A DNA stretch of 64,000 nucleotides from Marsupella aquatica (Eukaryota > Marchantiophyta). The translations under genes were made by a program, and so were the position numbers. Within the stretch, counting starts at the first letter, position 1, and every line of letters begins with the position of its first letter. Positions 33,325 through 44,381 of this stretch are shown in pieces. Below the pieces are notes generated by a model. The model had not been told where the DNA came from, ran no database searches, and saw only the letters and a list, made by a program, of their open reading frames with translations. The DNA is taken from NCBI GenBank assembly GCA_973895155.1, contig OZ316892.1, positions 20,398,001-20,462,000 of the forward strand, written 5' to 3'.

Positions 33325-35060
33325 TCCAATTGAAACTTGTAAAGAAATACAAGGTTTTGAAAAACCACATTTGGGATTTGCAAGAATATTCCACAAATAA
33401 ATGGGTAAAATCTTTATTTTAGTTTTCAGGCCATTTAATCCCAGCCTATAAACGTCACTGGCAGTGATATATGAGTGTGTATTTGACAATAAAGCCCAAC
33501 AGTAGGATCCCATAATTGGGGCTTAACGGATGGATGGAGATTGATTGCATGAGCTTAGGATTCCTGAGGGCTAGTGAAAAAATGGTGTAATTGAGTAAAA
33601 GGCCTGATAACCGCTGAGATGGGGGTCCAATGAGCTTATGATTCCCTAGCTAGGGCTATTGCAGCATAGAGTAATTGAATAAAAGGCCCGATGACTGCTC
33701 AGATGAGATTTCTGATCTACTATTAGATTTACTAAAACATGCATTCAAGGTAGAATGATTTAGAGAGAAAAATGATTTTGGAATGGGATCCCATTTTTTG
33801 TTTTGTTTTTGGACAAAAGAATCAATTAATTAGAAAGGGTGAAAACAAGAAAGTGACGCAGGGATGGACCACAATGCCCGCCAGCATGGGGGGACACAGC
33901 TTCCATTCTGTTGGTCCATGTGAGTTTTGGGCTCATAACTTGATGATTATGAGTCGTTAAAAAAATTGATTTGCTTCTGCAAGGCAACTAGATGAGGAGG
34001 AGACTTTAAATAAACATAAGCCCAAATACTTCATTAACACAATGCAAATTAACATTAGAGAATTTACCCCATGATGAATAACTCATATCAAAATGGCCAA
34101 AAATACACTGTCACTTTCATGGAAGTGTAGCTTACTTACTCCACTAGCACATCCTCAAAACTGACAAATATTTGAAATTATGGACATCTAGTTATTACAA
34201 TTAAACTCAAATTCTGGGAAATGTGATCCATAGGCCTGAGTGGGTTTTTCAAAGACCAATGTTGTGGTCCATGGGAGCATCATTTTAGTCAAAACAAAAT
34301 ACAATAGAATAAAAAGCAAAAGTGGTCTACAAAAGAGAACACAAAACACAAAATGATGGAGTAAATCTAATCTCCTAGCAATGGTGTGATCTCTATGGTA
34401 CACATATAGACAGTGTGGTTACTAAGTTAAATGGGAAATCCAATCACCAAGCAATTGCATGTGTGATGCTCTCATTCTCCACATCTAGTGAGGTTACTAA
34501 GTTTTCAAGTGTGCCACTGACTACTTAAGTTACTAAATCTCCAAGTGTGACATTGATAACTTTTGTGAGGGTAAAGGATTAAAGAGAGATTGGAGCGACC
34601 GTTCGATTTCAGACCTGAGAGACAACAAAATAATACAAAAACTGGAAAAAATATAACTAAAGCCAAAATGTCAAAAAGAAGAAAAAACACAAGAAGAAGC
34701 CAATGGTGAGAAGTCAATAGAAGTAAAACAGTCAAACCGATATCTAGATTGGCAGTAGTTGAGGTTCCCGCCTTAATAGGATAATGTGGGCCCTCACAAG
34801 TGTGTATAATAAATATACTTTCCATACACATAAAATGTGTCATTCTACAATTGAAAGTAGTAGTAAGATGCTCGCATGAAGCTTCACCAATAGGCACTTA
34901 CAGAAAGACTTGGTCGTCTGTTCTAAACTCCACGATAACGGCGCAGAAATCTTGCTTCAACGCTTGGTCAATGTTTCCACTTCGATGAACTGATTAAAAT
35001 ATCAGTGAGTAGTTTCCTTAACAAATCTGCCCCCGAGCTCCCACTCCTAAGCTCCCACTC
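33325..35060. other. Intergenic stretch upstream of germin-like gene 2
   Basis: It holds a local duplication around GTAATTGAATAAAAGGCC (33580-33720) and dispersed repeat family 2 copy B (33916-34290). No coding region supported. Confidence 0.45.
33916..34290. repeat. Dispersed repeat family 2, copy B
   Basis: Collinear with 20431-20790 in the same orientation; see that entry for shared blocks. Confidence 0.8.
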
Positions 35061-35061
35061 C

Positions 35062-35068
35062 TATAAAG
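35062..35068 (+). promoter_or_regulatory. Probable TATA box of germin-like gene 2
   Basis: TATAAAG lies 263 bases before the ATG, which would give a 5' UTR of about 230 bases. It is the best TATA match on the plus strand upstream of this gene. A (CACTT)n microsatellite follows at about 35258-35278, just before the start codon. Confidence 0.5.
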
Positions 35069-35324
35069 CAGACAGATCTCGTCCGATTTCATCAGTCTGC
35101 CAGTACTTCAGACGTACAATTCTCGCCAAGTCTGTGAGCGAGCTATAGAACGTCACTATATTGTTGAACAATCAGTTCAGGATCCTCCAGCTCATCAGTA
35201 GAGATCGACCTGCTCACGCATTATCTTAGTACTGTTTTTAAAAGACAATTTGCCTTCACTTCACTTCACTTCACTTCGTGTTTGCAGTGAACGCATTCAC
35301 AAGATCGAACACAATCTGGGCGAG

Positions 35325-35963
35325 ATGGGCTGTATGAGTACAAGGACCACTGCAGGCATCTTGGCGGCGCTGGTGGCATTCAGTGCTTGGGAAGTGGCAG
35401 TGCAGGCCTCCGATCCGGAGCCTATAACCGACTTCATCGTGCCCGACGGGGTGAACATCAGCAACTTGGATGGGAACTACTTCACCTACACAGGCTTCCG
35501 TGGAGGCGTCTCGGTGAAGCCCGGAGAAGTGGACTCCAAGCAGGCAACTGTAAACGATTTCCCAGCACTCTACGGACTGGGCATATCTTTTTACCTGATG
35601 TACTTCCAGCCTGGCGGAGTGCTGGTGCCCCACCTGCATCCACGAGGCTCCAAGCTGATTTACGTTATCCAGGGCACACTGACTGTCGGATTCGTCGACA
35701 GTAACTATAAACTCTACAACCAGACACTGCTGGAGGGTGACGTGTACGTTGTCCCCAAAGCTATGGTGCACTACATGGCCAATCTAGACTCCAACGTGGA
35801 GACGAAGGTGATCTTCTCGTTCAGCAGCTCCAATCCTGGTACTATAAAGCTCCCCAGGGCTATCTTTGGGTCTTCGCCTCTCATCCCCGATGGGGTTTTG
35901 ACGAATTCGTTTGGAGTGTCCGAGAAAATGGTGCACCACCTCGAGGCCCCGTATACGACATAA
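35325..35963 (+). CDS. Germin-like protein 2, divergent metal site
   Basis: Intronless, 212 residues from the ATG at 35325 (MGCMSTRTTAGIL). The signal peptide ends near VQAS|DPEP. It matches germin-like protein 1 almost throughout, differing mainly in the leader, in the region after ITDF, and at the C terminus. Box 1 is VPHLHPRGSKLIYVIQG and box 2 EGDVYVVPKAMVHYMAN. His103, His105 and His149 are kept. Lys110 occupies the usual Glu ligand position, and Ala replaces Gly in box 2. There is no cysteine in the mature protein. Since both copies share these changes, they were present in the common ancestor and have been retained with an intact frame, which argues for function. Likely secreted to the apoplast as a cupin oligomer; the reaction is unknown. 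Confidence 0.95.
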   Translation: MGCMSTRTTAGILAALVAFSAWEVAVQASDPEPITDFIVPDGVNISNLDGNYFTYTGFRGGVSVKPGEVDSKQATVNDFPALYGLGISFYLMYFQPGGVLVPHLHPRGSKLIYVIQGTLTVGFVDSNYKLYNQTLLEGDVYVVPKAMVHYMANLDSNVETKVIFSFSSSNPGTIKLPRAIFGSSPLIPDGVLTNSFGVSEKMVHHLEAPYTT

Positions 35964-37350
35964 GGCATCCATTGCTAGAGTAGCTAGTCTCTCTTCAATC
36001 TCCTCGATCCGGCGCTACTAGCGATAGAATCGTCAGTGTACATATTATCGTTTAGCTCCAACTAGTGATATTGGAGGTCCGTAATGAAGTTATCGTGGGC
36101 TTCATCCTCCGTAAAGTTGAAAGCGGTGGATGTAAAGCCCCCAGAAACCTTGACACTGTCGAATGCGCCTAGGGGAGCAGCACTAGCAAGAAAACATGCC
36201 GATAATTAGATACACATATATTGTAACGTACAGATTCAGTAAGTTTAATCCAGTCATTCAGATGTGTCTGACGTACATGTATTGGCTAAAATTTGTTCTT
36301 TCGATCCATTCTCACATTTGAATTTCTCAGTCTGATCGATCGAGGCATAGTATTTACTCACTGGGATATTATATCTTTGTCTAGTCAAGCCATCAGTATT
36401 TCCCCTGAGCAATTCAACTATTTGAAAACGATCATTCTTCGTAGATAGCTTTCGCAATTGTTGTGCACGGGATTCACTTGTAGCCGTAACAATGGAAGAG
36501 CGTGAACTTCTCTACCTTGACACCCCTCACGAAAGTCGATAATTGGATCCCGTTTAGTTCTTACAATAAAATTTTAACGAAGACAGTACAGTTTTCGTAA
36601 GCCATAAACCTCCTAAGCAATAAACCTATTCCTAAAGTTGGTGCTTCTTTACGTATCTGTTTGGACAGAATTTATGCAATGCAATCCCGTTTCAAACTGA
36701 TGCTATCTTTAAACACAAAGATTTGTGCATCTTTGAGATAAGTTTGAACTAGTAGATAAATTCGACCCAGGTAATTAAGCTGGTTAAATCTAACCACAGA
36801 CGAGGCCAGACGGTGAAAACTTGTAAGCACTTAAGTGAATGTGAGATGCGTTGGAATCAGAGTTTGCCATTTCAATGATCTAGAGATTCTCTGCTAACTT
36901 TAACACCGTCTTCCATTCTTTGACGTTCTCATATTCATTCAGGATTCTCAGTCTTTTGTTTCACTTAAAAGAATACTTCTGCATTCCTTCAATCGGAAAA
37001 ATGGTCAGTGCCTCTTTGGATTCCGGAAAAAGTGTAGTGCCATTATTGGTTTCGTACTTCCTCTTTTTCCAAATCAAGCACCGCGCATTCTGGGTTTAGT
37101 ATCTCTAGTTTAGATGAAATATTGGAACAGTTACTCAAAACAATTTCAAAAGATCAATCGGTGAGTCAGTGTCTGCACTTTTAGCTACTGGAAGTTTTTC
37201 AAAACTAATTTTGACATTAAGATTTATCTCTATTTCAAATGTAATCTACTTTTCGTAGATTGGTTAAAAACTAATTGGAAAATTCTTTCCACAAAAAAGT
37301 CTAATACAGTGAACTCTCCAAAGCACACACTCCATCTTGCATGCCATCTT
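35964..37350. other. Downstream region of germin-like gene 2
   Basis: It should include the 3' UTR. AT-rich; no gene, repeat or RNA recognised. Confidence 0.4.
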
Positions 37351-37372
37351 CCCCCCCCCCCCCCCCCCCCCC
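37351..37372. repeat. Poly(C) tract, 22 bases
   Basis: Uninterrupted C run, followed by CTTGTTATT. Similar runs occur at 38490-38504 (15 G) and 49595-49611 (17 C). Length in assemblies is often unreliable. Confidence 0.95.
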
Positions 37373-37975
37373 TTGTTATTACACAAGATAAGCGATTTTA
37401 AAGCATTTTGGACCCAGTCTGGCCCTGACCTCGCCAGGTATCTGGTCGGAACCGACCCCAACCCAGCCTTAACCCCAAACCGGAGGACTCTTGCTAGACC
37501 AGGGGAGTCACACCATCTAAAATAATTGCCTCCCCAAACTGCTATTTAATTATTAAATAAATAAATATATTTAAAATACCTATATTTAAATTGGAAAATT
37601 TTGGAAAATATAACCTTTTTTTTAATATTGATTAAAACTAGAGCTAATTAAAGGAGGTTTTAGGAGAAAAGTAAAAAACATTTATAGGAGGGAAATCCAA
37701 TTTCAAATAATTATGAAAAAATATGTACCTTGCTAATAAAATGTAGTAAAGGATTAAATATGGGTCCAACTAATAAAATAAATAGGTAGAGCTAAATTTT
37801 GGGTCTAGGGGGGAAAATAAAAAGATTAAATGGGTTGCAGAAATAATTTCAAAATATAATAATACAAATATGTAGTACCTTGTCTAATAAGGCAAATTGG
37901 AAGAAGCTTACGGATCAGAGAAAAAATCTCCATATTAAGAACCCAAGTGGTTGCGCAACAAACTTGGATGGTGCA

Positions 37976-38005
37976 AATTGAATTGAATTGAATTGAATTG
38001 AATTG
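37976..38005. repeat. (AATTG)6 microsatellite
   Basis: Six perfect pentanucleotide units. Confidence 0.95.
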
Positions 38006-38489
38006 GCGGCAAAGTCATGGGACCAAGGAGAACATTTGTGAACCCCTCCCCCCTGCCTGCTGTTTTGGATGTGGGGTGCATTTTTTCCCCCTTTTGGGCC
38101 CTTTTGGGTGAGGCAAATTGATGCAACCTGGTGATTTGGTCAGCTTGCCCCCCATTTGAACTTCACTTATCTTAGTCTCCCATTTTATTTTATTTGCATT
38201 ATCTGCCACATTATTCTGTTTATATTGAGTTGTTGGTTTGTTCCAATTATTATTTTTGTCTTCTTCTATTTTTCTTCCAACACATTGGTTCTTGACATTC
38301 TTCGGCCCACTATCTTTTGTTCAATAACTTATTCCATATCAGTTGACACCATCTTGCGAGTGATTTGATGTTTACTTTGCTGGAGGAGCTGGAGCAGGAG
38401 GGTGGCAAGGAGGAAGAGGGAGGAAAGAGGATGGGTTAAAGGGGGTGCAGGGAGGGACCGAAGGAAATAACAGCAGGAGAGGGAAAGAA

Positions 38490-38504
38490 GGGGGGGGGGG
38501 GGGG
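38490..38504. repeat. Poly(G) tract, 15 bases
   Basis: It ends a purine-rich stretch (38380-38504, GGAGGAAGAGGG-like) on the plus strand. Confidence 0.9.
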
Positions 38505-38575
38505 TACCAAGTTTTGTGCCAAACACCTGGGTTCTGTCACTCTACATGTTCTGGCTCTCTCTCCAACTCGGTCCT

Positions 38576-38655
38576 ACCATAGCTCTAGGCCTGACTCTTT
38601 CCCCAACTCTCCCTACCATAGCTCTAGGCCTGACTCTTTCCCCAACTCTCCCTAC
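38576..38655. repeat. 39-bp tandem duplication
   Basis: ACCATAGCTCTAGGCCTGAC begins at 38576 and again at 38615, followed each time by TCTTTCCCCAACTCTCCCTA. Confidence 0.9.
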
Positions 38656-38749
38656 CCATTTAACCCTTCTATCCCCACCGTTGACATTTTAACCATCAGA
38701 ACCACTAGACAACCTGGATTCTGTCCCAAGATATTGTGCATATTAACAA

Positions 38750-39235
38750 CATTTACACCAGGACAATACTTTTGACAAAGAAAAACTCTTCAAAGTATCA
38801 CTTTACACAGTGACGCACTTTCTGTGCAACAAACCTTCCCCAAAGAGCTTTTCCAGGGAAAAACAATTTCCCAAGGAAAAACTCTTCACAGTAATATACA
38901 CTTTGCACAATGATGCACTTTGTGTGCTACAAACCTTCTCCAAAGTCCATTTACACCAGAACAACAATGTTCACATTCAAGGTAAAATTCTTAACTGTAT
39001 ACACTTTATACAATGGTGAACTTTTTGTGCAATGAACTTTCCCCAAAGAATATTCACACCAGGACAACAATTTTCACATTCAAGGAAAAACTAGACTCAA
39101 CTGTATACACTTTACACAATGGTGAACTTTCTGTGCAATGAACTTTCCCCAAAGAATATTCACACCAGGACAACAATTTTCACAAGGAAAAATTCTTCAT
39201 AGTATACACTTTCAACGAATGATGCACATTCTGTT
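38750..39235. repeat. About 105-bp minisatellite, five copies
   Basis: Units contain ACACTTTACACAATGGTGAA, CTTTCTGTGCAATGAACTTT, CCCCAAAGAATATTCACACC and AGGACAACAATTTTCACA. Starts fall near 38801, 38900, 39001, 39106 and 39208. The third and fourth copies are the most alike, so the array has grown recently in the middle. Confidence 0.88.
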
Positions 39236-40200
39236 ACCCTTCCAGAAGACAACCTGAGTGCAAGGGCAACATAACCTCTATGACAAGTGTTCAAAGCATG
39301 GGCCCTGGCTCATCCCTCAGTTTCCAGCCACTCACTTTGATACCTTCGACATGTCCAACGATAGCACATTAAGTAAACATAACTTGGGGGGGCATTTGTT
39401 GTAGAAAATGTCCCTCAACATCTCAAATGGGAATCCCATGGATAAAATTGGCCCCCCTTTGGCTTCGGAGTGGAGTGACAAGTCAAAATCAATTTTCACA
39501 AACTTAGGATCGGATGCCTGCAAATTCCAGAAATCATAGTGGCTGCTTGTTATATTAACCCTTGAAGTGCATCATCGTAGCTGCAAATTGGCTGCTTCCC
39601 AAGAAAAAACAGGAGGACATCCCTGGACCAATATCACCTTGCATTGATCATGTGATGTGTTTGTGTCTTTACATCTCTTTCTGTTTAGTATGCATAACTA
39701 CACAGTCATATCCTCAACTAATGCCTCAAACAAATGCCACAGGTCAAGATGTCCTCCAGTTGCAAAAATGGACTGCTTTGGCTTCAGGGAAAGACAAGCT
39801 TACTCGGAGTTTGTTAATATCTTGTCAAGTGCAGGCATAAAAGCCGAGAGGTAGAAAGCGACTGAAAGTTTATTTGGAAATAGCTCGGACATGCTGGTAA
39901 GACTTAATCCAGTGAGGCTGTGGCCCACGAGTATTACCTATCACCCCAAAGGGCAATCACAGCCTCAATTCATGTCAAAACTTAAAGTTCCAAGTAGTTT
40001 TCCTCTACAACCGAAAGCACTACATTCAGTTCATCAGAGCCAAACTAAGGGAGTTCACAGATTATAGTGGGGAGTCTTGGGAGAATTTATGACATGCCAT
40101 GGCCAAAAATATGTGCCTGTTGCTCCTGAGAAACAGGGCTGGCAGGTCTCTAAGACTAGCCTCTGTTTCTCAACAACCATGGACACCTCAATTAATTAAC
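39236..40200. other. Stretch without a supported gene
   Basis: A minus-strand frame at 39332-39523 (reading ASDPKFVKIDFDLSLHSEAK) and a plus-strand frame at 39562-39840 are open but not recognised; neither shows clear exon borders. Confidence 0.3.
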
Positions 40201-40588
40201 ATAATTGACTGTGCACTAATTTTGACAGTTCACCCTTATCAACATGATATCAACTAGATATAACATCATGTAAGCAATGATTGTATTATCATTGTGATGA
40301 ACATAAATATAATCAAGTGTACAAAACAAGCACTAAGGTTTGTGTATACATATAAAGAACTAAGATCCTAAAAAGACACATCTAAGAGACATGTACTAAG
40401 GTCCTGAACGGACACATCTAAGAGACACATATGAGACATACCTTTTGGGTAACCAATGTATGCTCATAGATCATGACCAAGGAGTGCTATCCAAGTAGTG
40501 CTATCTCATTATAGTTAATACCCCCCTTAACGAGAACATGAATAAAAACAAAAAAAACTAACCCATGAGTACAAAACTCATGCTTAGG

Positions 40589-40925
40589 TCATGGAAGAGC
40601 CTTGGTGAAGATATCAGCAAGCATTTCTGAAGTAGGCTTAAAGCTTAAAATAATTTCATTATTTTGAACTTTTTCTTGGAGATACCAATACCAAAGGTCT
40701 ATGTGCTTACATCTGTCATGGAATTTACTAGGGTGTTTTGCTAAAAAAATACATGATTGATTGTCACAAAAGATGGTAATGGGTACAGCTAAAGAAATCC
40801 AAAATTTCTCACAAGCTGTCTTAGCCACATGGCCTCTTTTGCAGCAGATGCACAGGCAATTAATAAATTCAGCTTTGGTTGAAGAAAGGGCAACCGTGGG
40901 TTGCTTTTAGCTTTGCCAGGAAATG
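40589..40925 (-). pseudogene. Copia RNase H remnant of element B
   Basis: QPTVALSSTKAEFI, then ACASAAKEAMW in a shifted frame, then IFCDNQSCIFLAKHPSKFHDRCKHIDL, SFKPTSEMLADIFTKALP. Domain order and motifs are those of the end of copia pol, with at least two frame changes. Confidence 0.9.
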
Positions 40926-41130
40926 ACAGCTCTGCCAAGAACAAAAGAGTAGATCTTGTGACTGATACCCTTCAGTCTGTGTCATTGGCATGATCTATGA
41001 CCATATGCCGATTACTTGCTCTGCATCGATTAACCTCCAACTAATCTGTCGTTGGTGGTCATTTTCTCTCCCTAAGACCAGATTCCACTTTACTAACATA
41101 ACTCCACGATAGAATTCCTCGACAGCTTCC

Positions 41131-41475
41131 TTAATTATTCATAAAACATTGCTGAAGGGCTTCATCGTTCATCCCAAATAGTTGTTGTCCTCCCTCGTTC
41201 CATACTCGACAATCTCCTTTCTTAATGCAAATCATGAACATACACATGATGGGTTTTCTTTCCCCAGCGGGTTTGCATGTATGAGCGTTCATGTTTCTGC
41301 TCAAAGTATTTGCTTGCTCTATTTCTACCTGCCTCTTCTGTCTTGCCCTAATACCTAAAGCGCAATCTCTACCATCTTCTAACTTCTCATTGCATCCCTC
41401 ATGACAAAACCCTAATTCTACATTACTCCATATAGCAAGAATGGTCGCACCTTCTACTGGCAACCTTTCAGCCAT
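41131..41475 (-). CDS. Unrecognised ORF inside element B
   Basis: 114 codons from an ATG (MAERLPVEGATILAIW), with Cys-containing stretches and no copia motif, lying between the protease and RNase H remnants where reverse transcriptase would be expected. It may be sequence inserted into the element or a chance frame. No function assigned. Confidence 0.25.
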   Translation of the reverse strand: MAERLPVEGATILAIWSNVELGFCHEGCNEKLEDGRDCALGIRARQKRQVEIEQANTLSRNMNAHTCKPAGERKPIMCMFMICIKKGDCRVWNEGGQQLFGMNDEALQQCFMNN

Positions 41476-41934
41476 CTTCTACTGATAACATAAAAGTGTT
41501 CATGACTGTCGCTGTATCCCTTTAAATACTCTATCTTCTAACTTCTATCTGAAGTTTCCCTACTAATTCTCTCGGGGGTCTCACTATATGAGGACCTCCC
41601 CATCACCTGCAACGTTTTTAGGCCTCGGACCCCCTAAAATGTAAGAAAAAAAATATTTTTAACCCCTAGAAAGTTAGAATATTCTTGGAATATTCCAAAA
41701 ATTGGATTAAAAAGACCCTAATGTGCTTATAAGTCTCAAAATTGAATTTAAAAGACCCTATAATTGTTCTTCTACAAAAATTATAAGTTTTCTCTTAGAA
41801 CCAATAAAATGATCCTATCATTTGTCGCACGTGATATGTCATTTTTGTGGAAGTGAAACCCTCGAGCTAATTCTACTAATTAATTAATTTTCAAATGTTT
41901 ACACAAGTGTAGGTGCATGTTCGATAGAAATGTT

Positions 41935-42427
41935 GGAAGAAGACCAACCCCTACAGGATAAAGATTACCAACTTGAGGACATTTAATATGAATGAACTGA
42001 CCTTGCGAATCTTTTCCCTTTAAAATTCAGTAGGTAGAAAAGAACTCTAAGCTAGCTTCCTTGACCCTTCAGAGTGGCTTCTGAAACTGATAATAAATTC
42101 TTACTAATGTGAGGAACGTGCAGCACATTAGAAACAGAAGTGATTTCACCAGAAGATAGGTGAAAAGTGATATATAGTACCAACACCTAGAGCAACTTAA
42201 TTGGGTGAAGTTATCAGCTAGAGACAACACAATGCCTGGAGTAAGTGGAACATAGAGGAAAAACCACTCCTATGTGGGGACATCTGTCTTGTAGCCCCAG
42301 AATCTAGATACCAGGTGCTATCAAAATCAGATTGAGAGATGGCACTGGTAAGTAGAAGCTGAAAAGAGATTAATCCCTTGAGAAGAGGAAGCATACTTTC
42401 TTGTTCAAATGAATTTGTCTTGATCAT
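41935..42427 (-). pseudogene. Copia protease and pre-integrase remnant of element B
   Basis: WYLDSGATRQMSPHRSGFSSM is the copia protease Asp motif with its usual context. Further down, in other frames, come SLEFF, KGKDSQGQFIHI and VGNLYPVG, the end of the pre-integrase strand region. Confidence 0.85.
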
Positions 42428-42949
42428 TAGGAGATAGGGTTGCTCTAGTGCCTACCCTGAATTGTATATTCATATTATGTCTTGAAAGGATATGTTTTGA
42501 ACATGTAGGATAAAGTAAATAATTAGGATATATGCTTAGTGTGAGGCTCTCTCACTGGACTGGACAATTTAATAATTATATAGTGGGTCAATCTCATTTT
42601 GACCCTTGATTTATGACCATCTATATTTTTTAATTTATAGATGGTCTGAGTGGTATTGGCCTCTGATTTTTGGACTAAATTAAATTTACTCTAATTTTTA
42701 AATTAATTATAATATATGATTTAAGTTATTATTAAACATTTGGGTGAAAAAAAACAAAATTTTGGGCGTTCAAAAGTGTATATTTGGGCTGAAAAAAATT
42801 AGCTTTTGGGAATGCTTTAATAGAAATTTGGCCTGAAAAAAAATAACTTTAGGGTTCATCTTATGGACTTTTAAAAGTACAGTTTTAATGAATATAGTGA
42901 TTTAGCAAAGTGAGTGGATGAAGGCGGTTTAAGTGATCTATAAACCCCA

Positions 42950-43270
42950 TTGGCCCAGTCTTTGGCACTTGCGGGGGCACGTGAACGGCAATCTGGTTGG
43001 ATGTGGCCTTTCTTCTGGCACTAATGACAAGTGAGTTCCTTGTATTTGCCTTGAGAAGAATGAGGCACAGTCAATAGGACCAAGAGCAAGACCAGAGCTC
43101 ATTTTAGGCCTTTAATTGTTGTCCTTCAGAACTTTGATCAACTAGGATGAGGGGAAAATTAAAATCTTTAAAAATGTTCATTAAAAATCTTAGGAGGGGG
43201 AGATGGAAGAGAACTGAGAACACATTTGATTGTTGTGAGTTCATCTGCAATGACATCCACCAATTAAATC
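42950..43270 (-). pseudogene. Copia gag remnant of element B
   Basis: ELTTIKCVLSSLPSPP, then GKYKELTCH-stop-CQKKGHIQPDCRSRAP, a CCHC zinc knuckle with one stop inside it. Frameshifts and stops separate the parts. Confidence 0.75.
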
Positions 43271-43321
43271 ATTGATCCAATATATTGTAAAAATTAAATC
43301 ATTGATCCAATATATTGTAAA
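43262..43321. repeat. 30-bp perfect tandem duplication
   Basis: AATTAAATCATTGATCCAAT begins at 43262 and again at 43292. Confidence 0.95.
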
Positions 43322-43380
43322 AAATGCAGACATGAAAGTTTTAGAAGAAGAATACATTGTTATGTCTGCTATCCATTGTT

Positions 43381-43613
43381 AATAACCTTTTCTTCATCAC
43401 GGATGGACGTGAGCAGATCCTCTAGCGGCTGATCGTACTGCGCCAACGTTGAAATATATTGTCTGGTGCCGGCATGTCATCTCCAGCACTAACAAAGTCT
43501 ATGGCTGTCGCACCTTGTCCTGCTTTCTCCAGGGCGAGGATGATATTAACCCAACACCAGGCTCCATGGCCAGCTCCATGCACTAGCACAAAATAGTGTT
43601 GTTTGAAACCCAT
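43381..43613 (-). pseudogene. Methylesterase (MES, alpha/beta-hydrolase) first exon, frameshifted
   Basis: From the ATG at 43613 (MGFKQHYF) the sequence reads FVLVHGAGHGAWCWVN, the oxyanion-hole HGAGHGAWCW motif of plant methylesterases and hydroxynitrile lyases. It continues ALEKAGQGATAIDFVSAGDD. After PDNI near 43457 the frame is lost by one base, and the next frame continues STLAQYDQPLEDLLTSIRDEEKV, exactly as expected for the family. AAG|GTTATT at 43386 could be the exon 1 donor. The catalytic Ser (GHS) and His, expected in later exons, were not found downstream, where copia sequence begins. TATATAG lies just before the ATG. It is probably a dead fragment cut off by the retroelement. Confidence 0.82.
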
Positions 43614-43873
43614 CCCTATATATGGCTGGTTAGCACTCACTAAAGAATTCTACAATCTCTACTTCGAAAGAAGCAAGCGGTCGACGCAAGCCAAAAGGGG
43701 AAATGCTAATGTGCGAGTCGCATCTGATAGAGAAATCGTGCGTTGATTTTGTAACAAAAGAATGGATATCTCTTTATAGCCAGCGGATGCCTACAATAAA
43801 CGAAGTACATTGTAAGCGATTTTCCTACATGCGTTGGTCCGCTGACTCAGTATAACGAGGCTGCCGCCAACAT

Positions 43874-44260
43874 TTACCTCATTCTAGGGGAGAGTCGCAG
43901 ACGACCCGGGTGCGTCCCGCTAATAGACACTGCATCGATCCTTTCGAACATTAGTTCATATGCCCGAACATTGATCGTACATAGATATAGGGTCATGAAC
44001 CCTAGCCCGAATACCCGGGCTAGCTCGTAAATACCATGGTGCCCGTTCATGAACACTAGCCCGAATACCCGGGCTAGCTCGTAAATACCATGGCGTCCGT
44101 TTCCCAGCACCACCCCCGAGTGAGGCTGCGCTCCAAAGGCGCGTCTCGAGGCTTCACTCCAGCTTTCTATGGATAGAGGAATACTATTATTCACTCTAAG
44201 CCCTTATCTGAGCTTTCGATAAGATAGTCTAACATTAGCTGCGGCTGCTGAGATCGTCCT
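43874..44260 (-). other. Unassigned sequence with an in-frame 54-bp duplication
   Basis: A minus-strand ATG frame (MNNSIPLSIESW, 106 codons) spans the duplication and therefore repeats HGIYELARVFGL twice. GTHPGRLRLSP resembles reading through retroelement LTR sequence. No real protein is supported. Confidence 0.3.
43994..44101. repeat. 54-bp tandem duplication
   Basis: Units at 43994-44047 and 44048-44101, differing at three positions; each contains the palindrome TAGCCCGAATACCCGGGCTA. Confidence 0.93.
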
Positions 44261-44283
44261 GATTCGTATCTTCCGATACATTC

Positions 44284-44381
44284 TGCTGGATTAAATATTA
44301 ATTTTATCGGTCTACGTCGTTCAAGCCTAGTTTGCTGGATTAAATATTAATTTTATCGGTCTACGTCGTTCAAGCCTAGTT
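44284..44381. repeat. 49-bp perfect tandem duplication
   Basis: TGCTGGATTAAATATTAATT begins at 44284 and 44333. The second unit ends at about 44381. Confidence 0.95.

Larger units (their letters stand above)
40200..43370 (-). mobile_element. Decayed Ty1/copia element B
   Basis: On the minus strand, gag (about 43270-42950), protease and pre-integrase (42427-41935) and RNase H (40925-40589) occur in copia order. The integrase core and reverse transcriptase are missing. After RNase H, TTAAGGGGGGT at about 40525-40535 looks like a PPT, and the AT-rich sequence from about 40530 down to 40200 is the probable 3' LTR, starting TATTAAC (degraded TG). The gag phrase GKYKELTCH is shared with element D at 55770, so the two belong to related families. 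Confidence 0.75.

Noticed and set aside
35271-35771. 166-codon minus-strand ORF
   Set aside because: Antisense shadow of germin-like gene 2, similar to the shadow of gene 1 because the two genes are paralogues.
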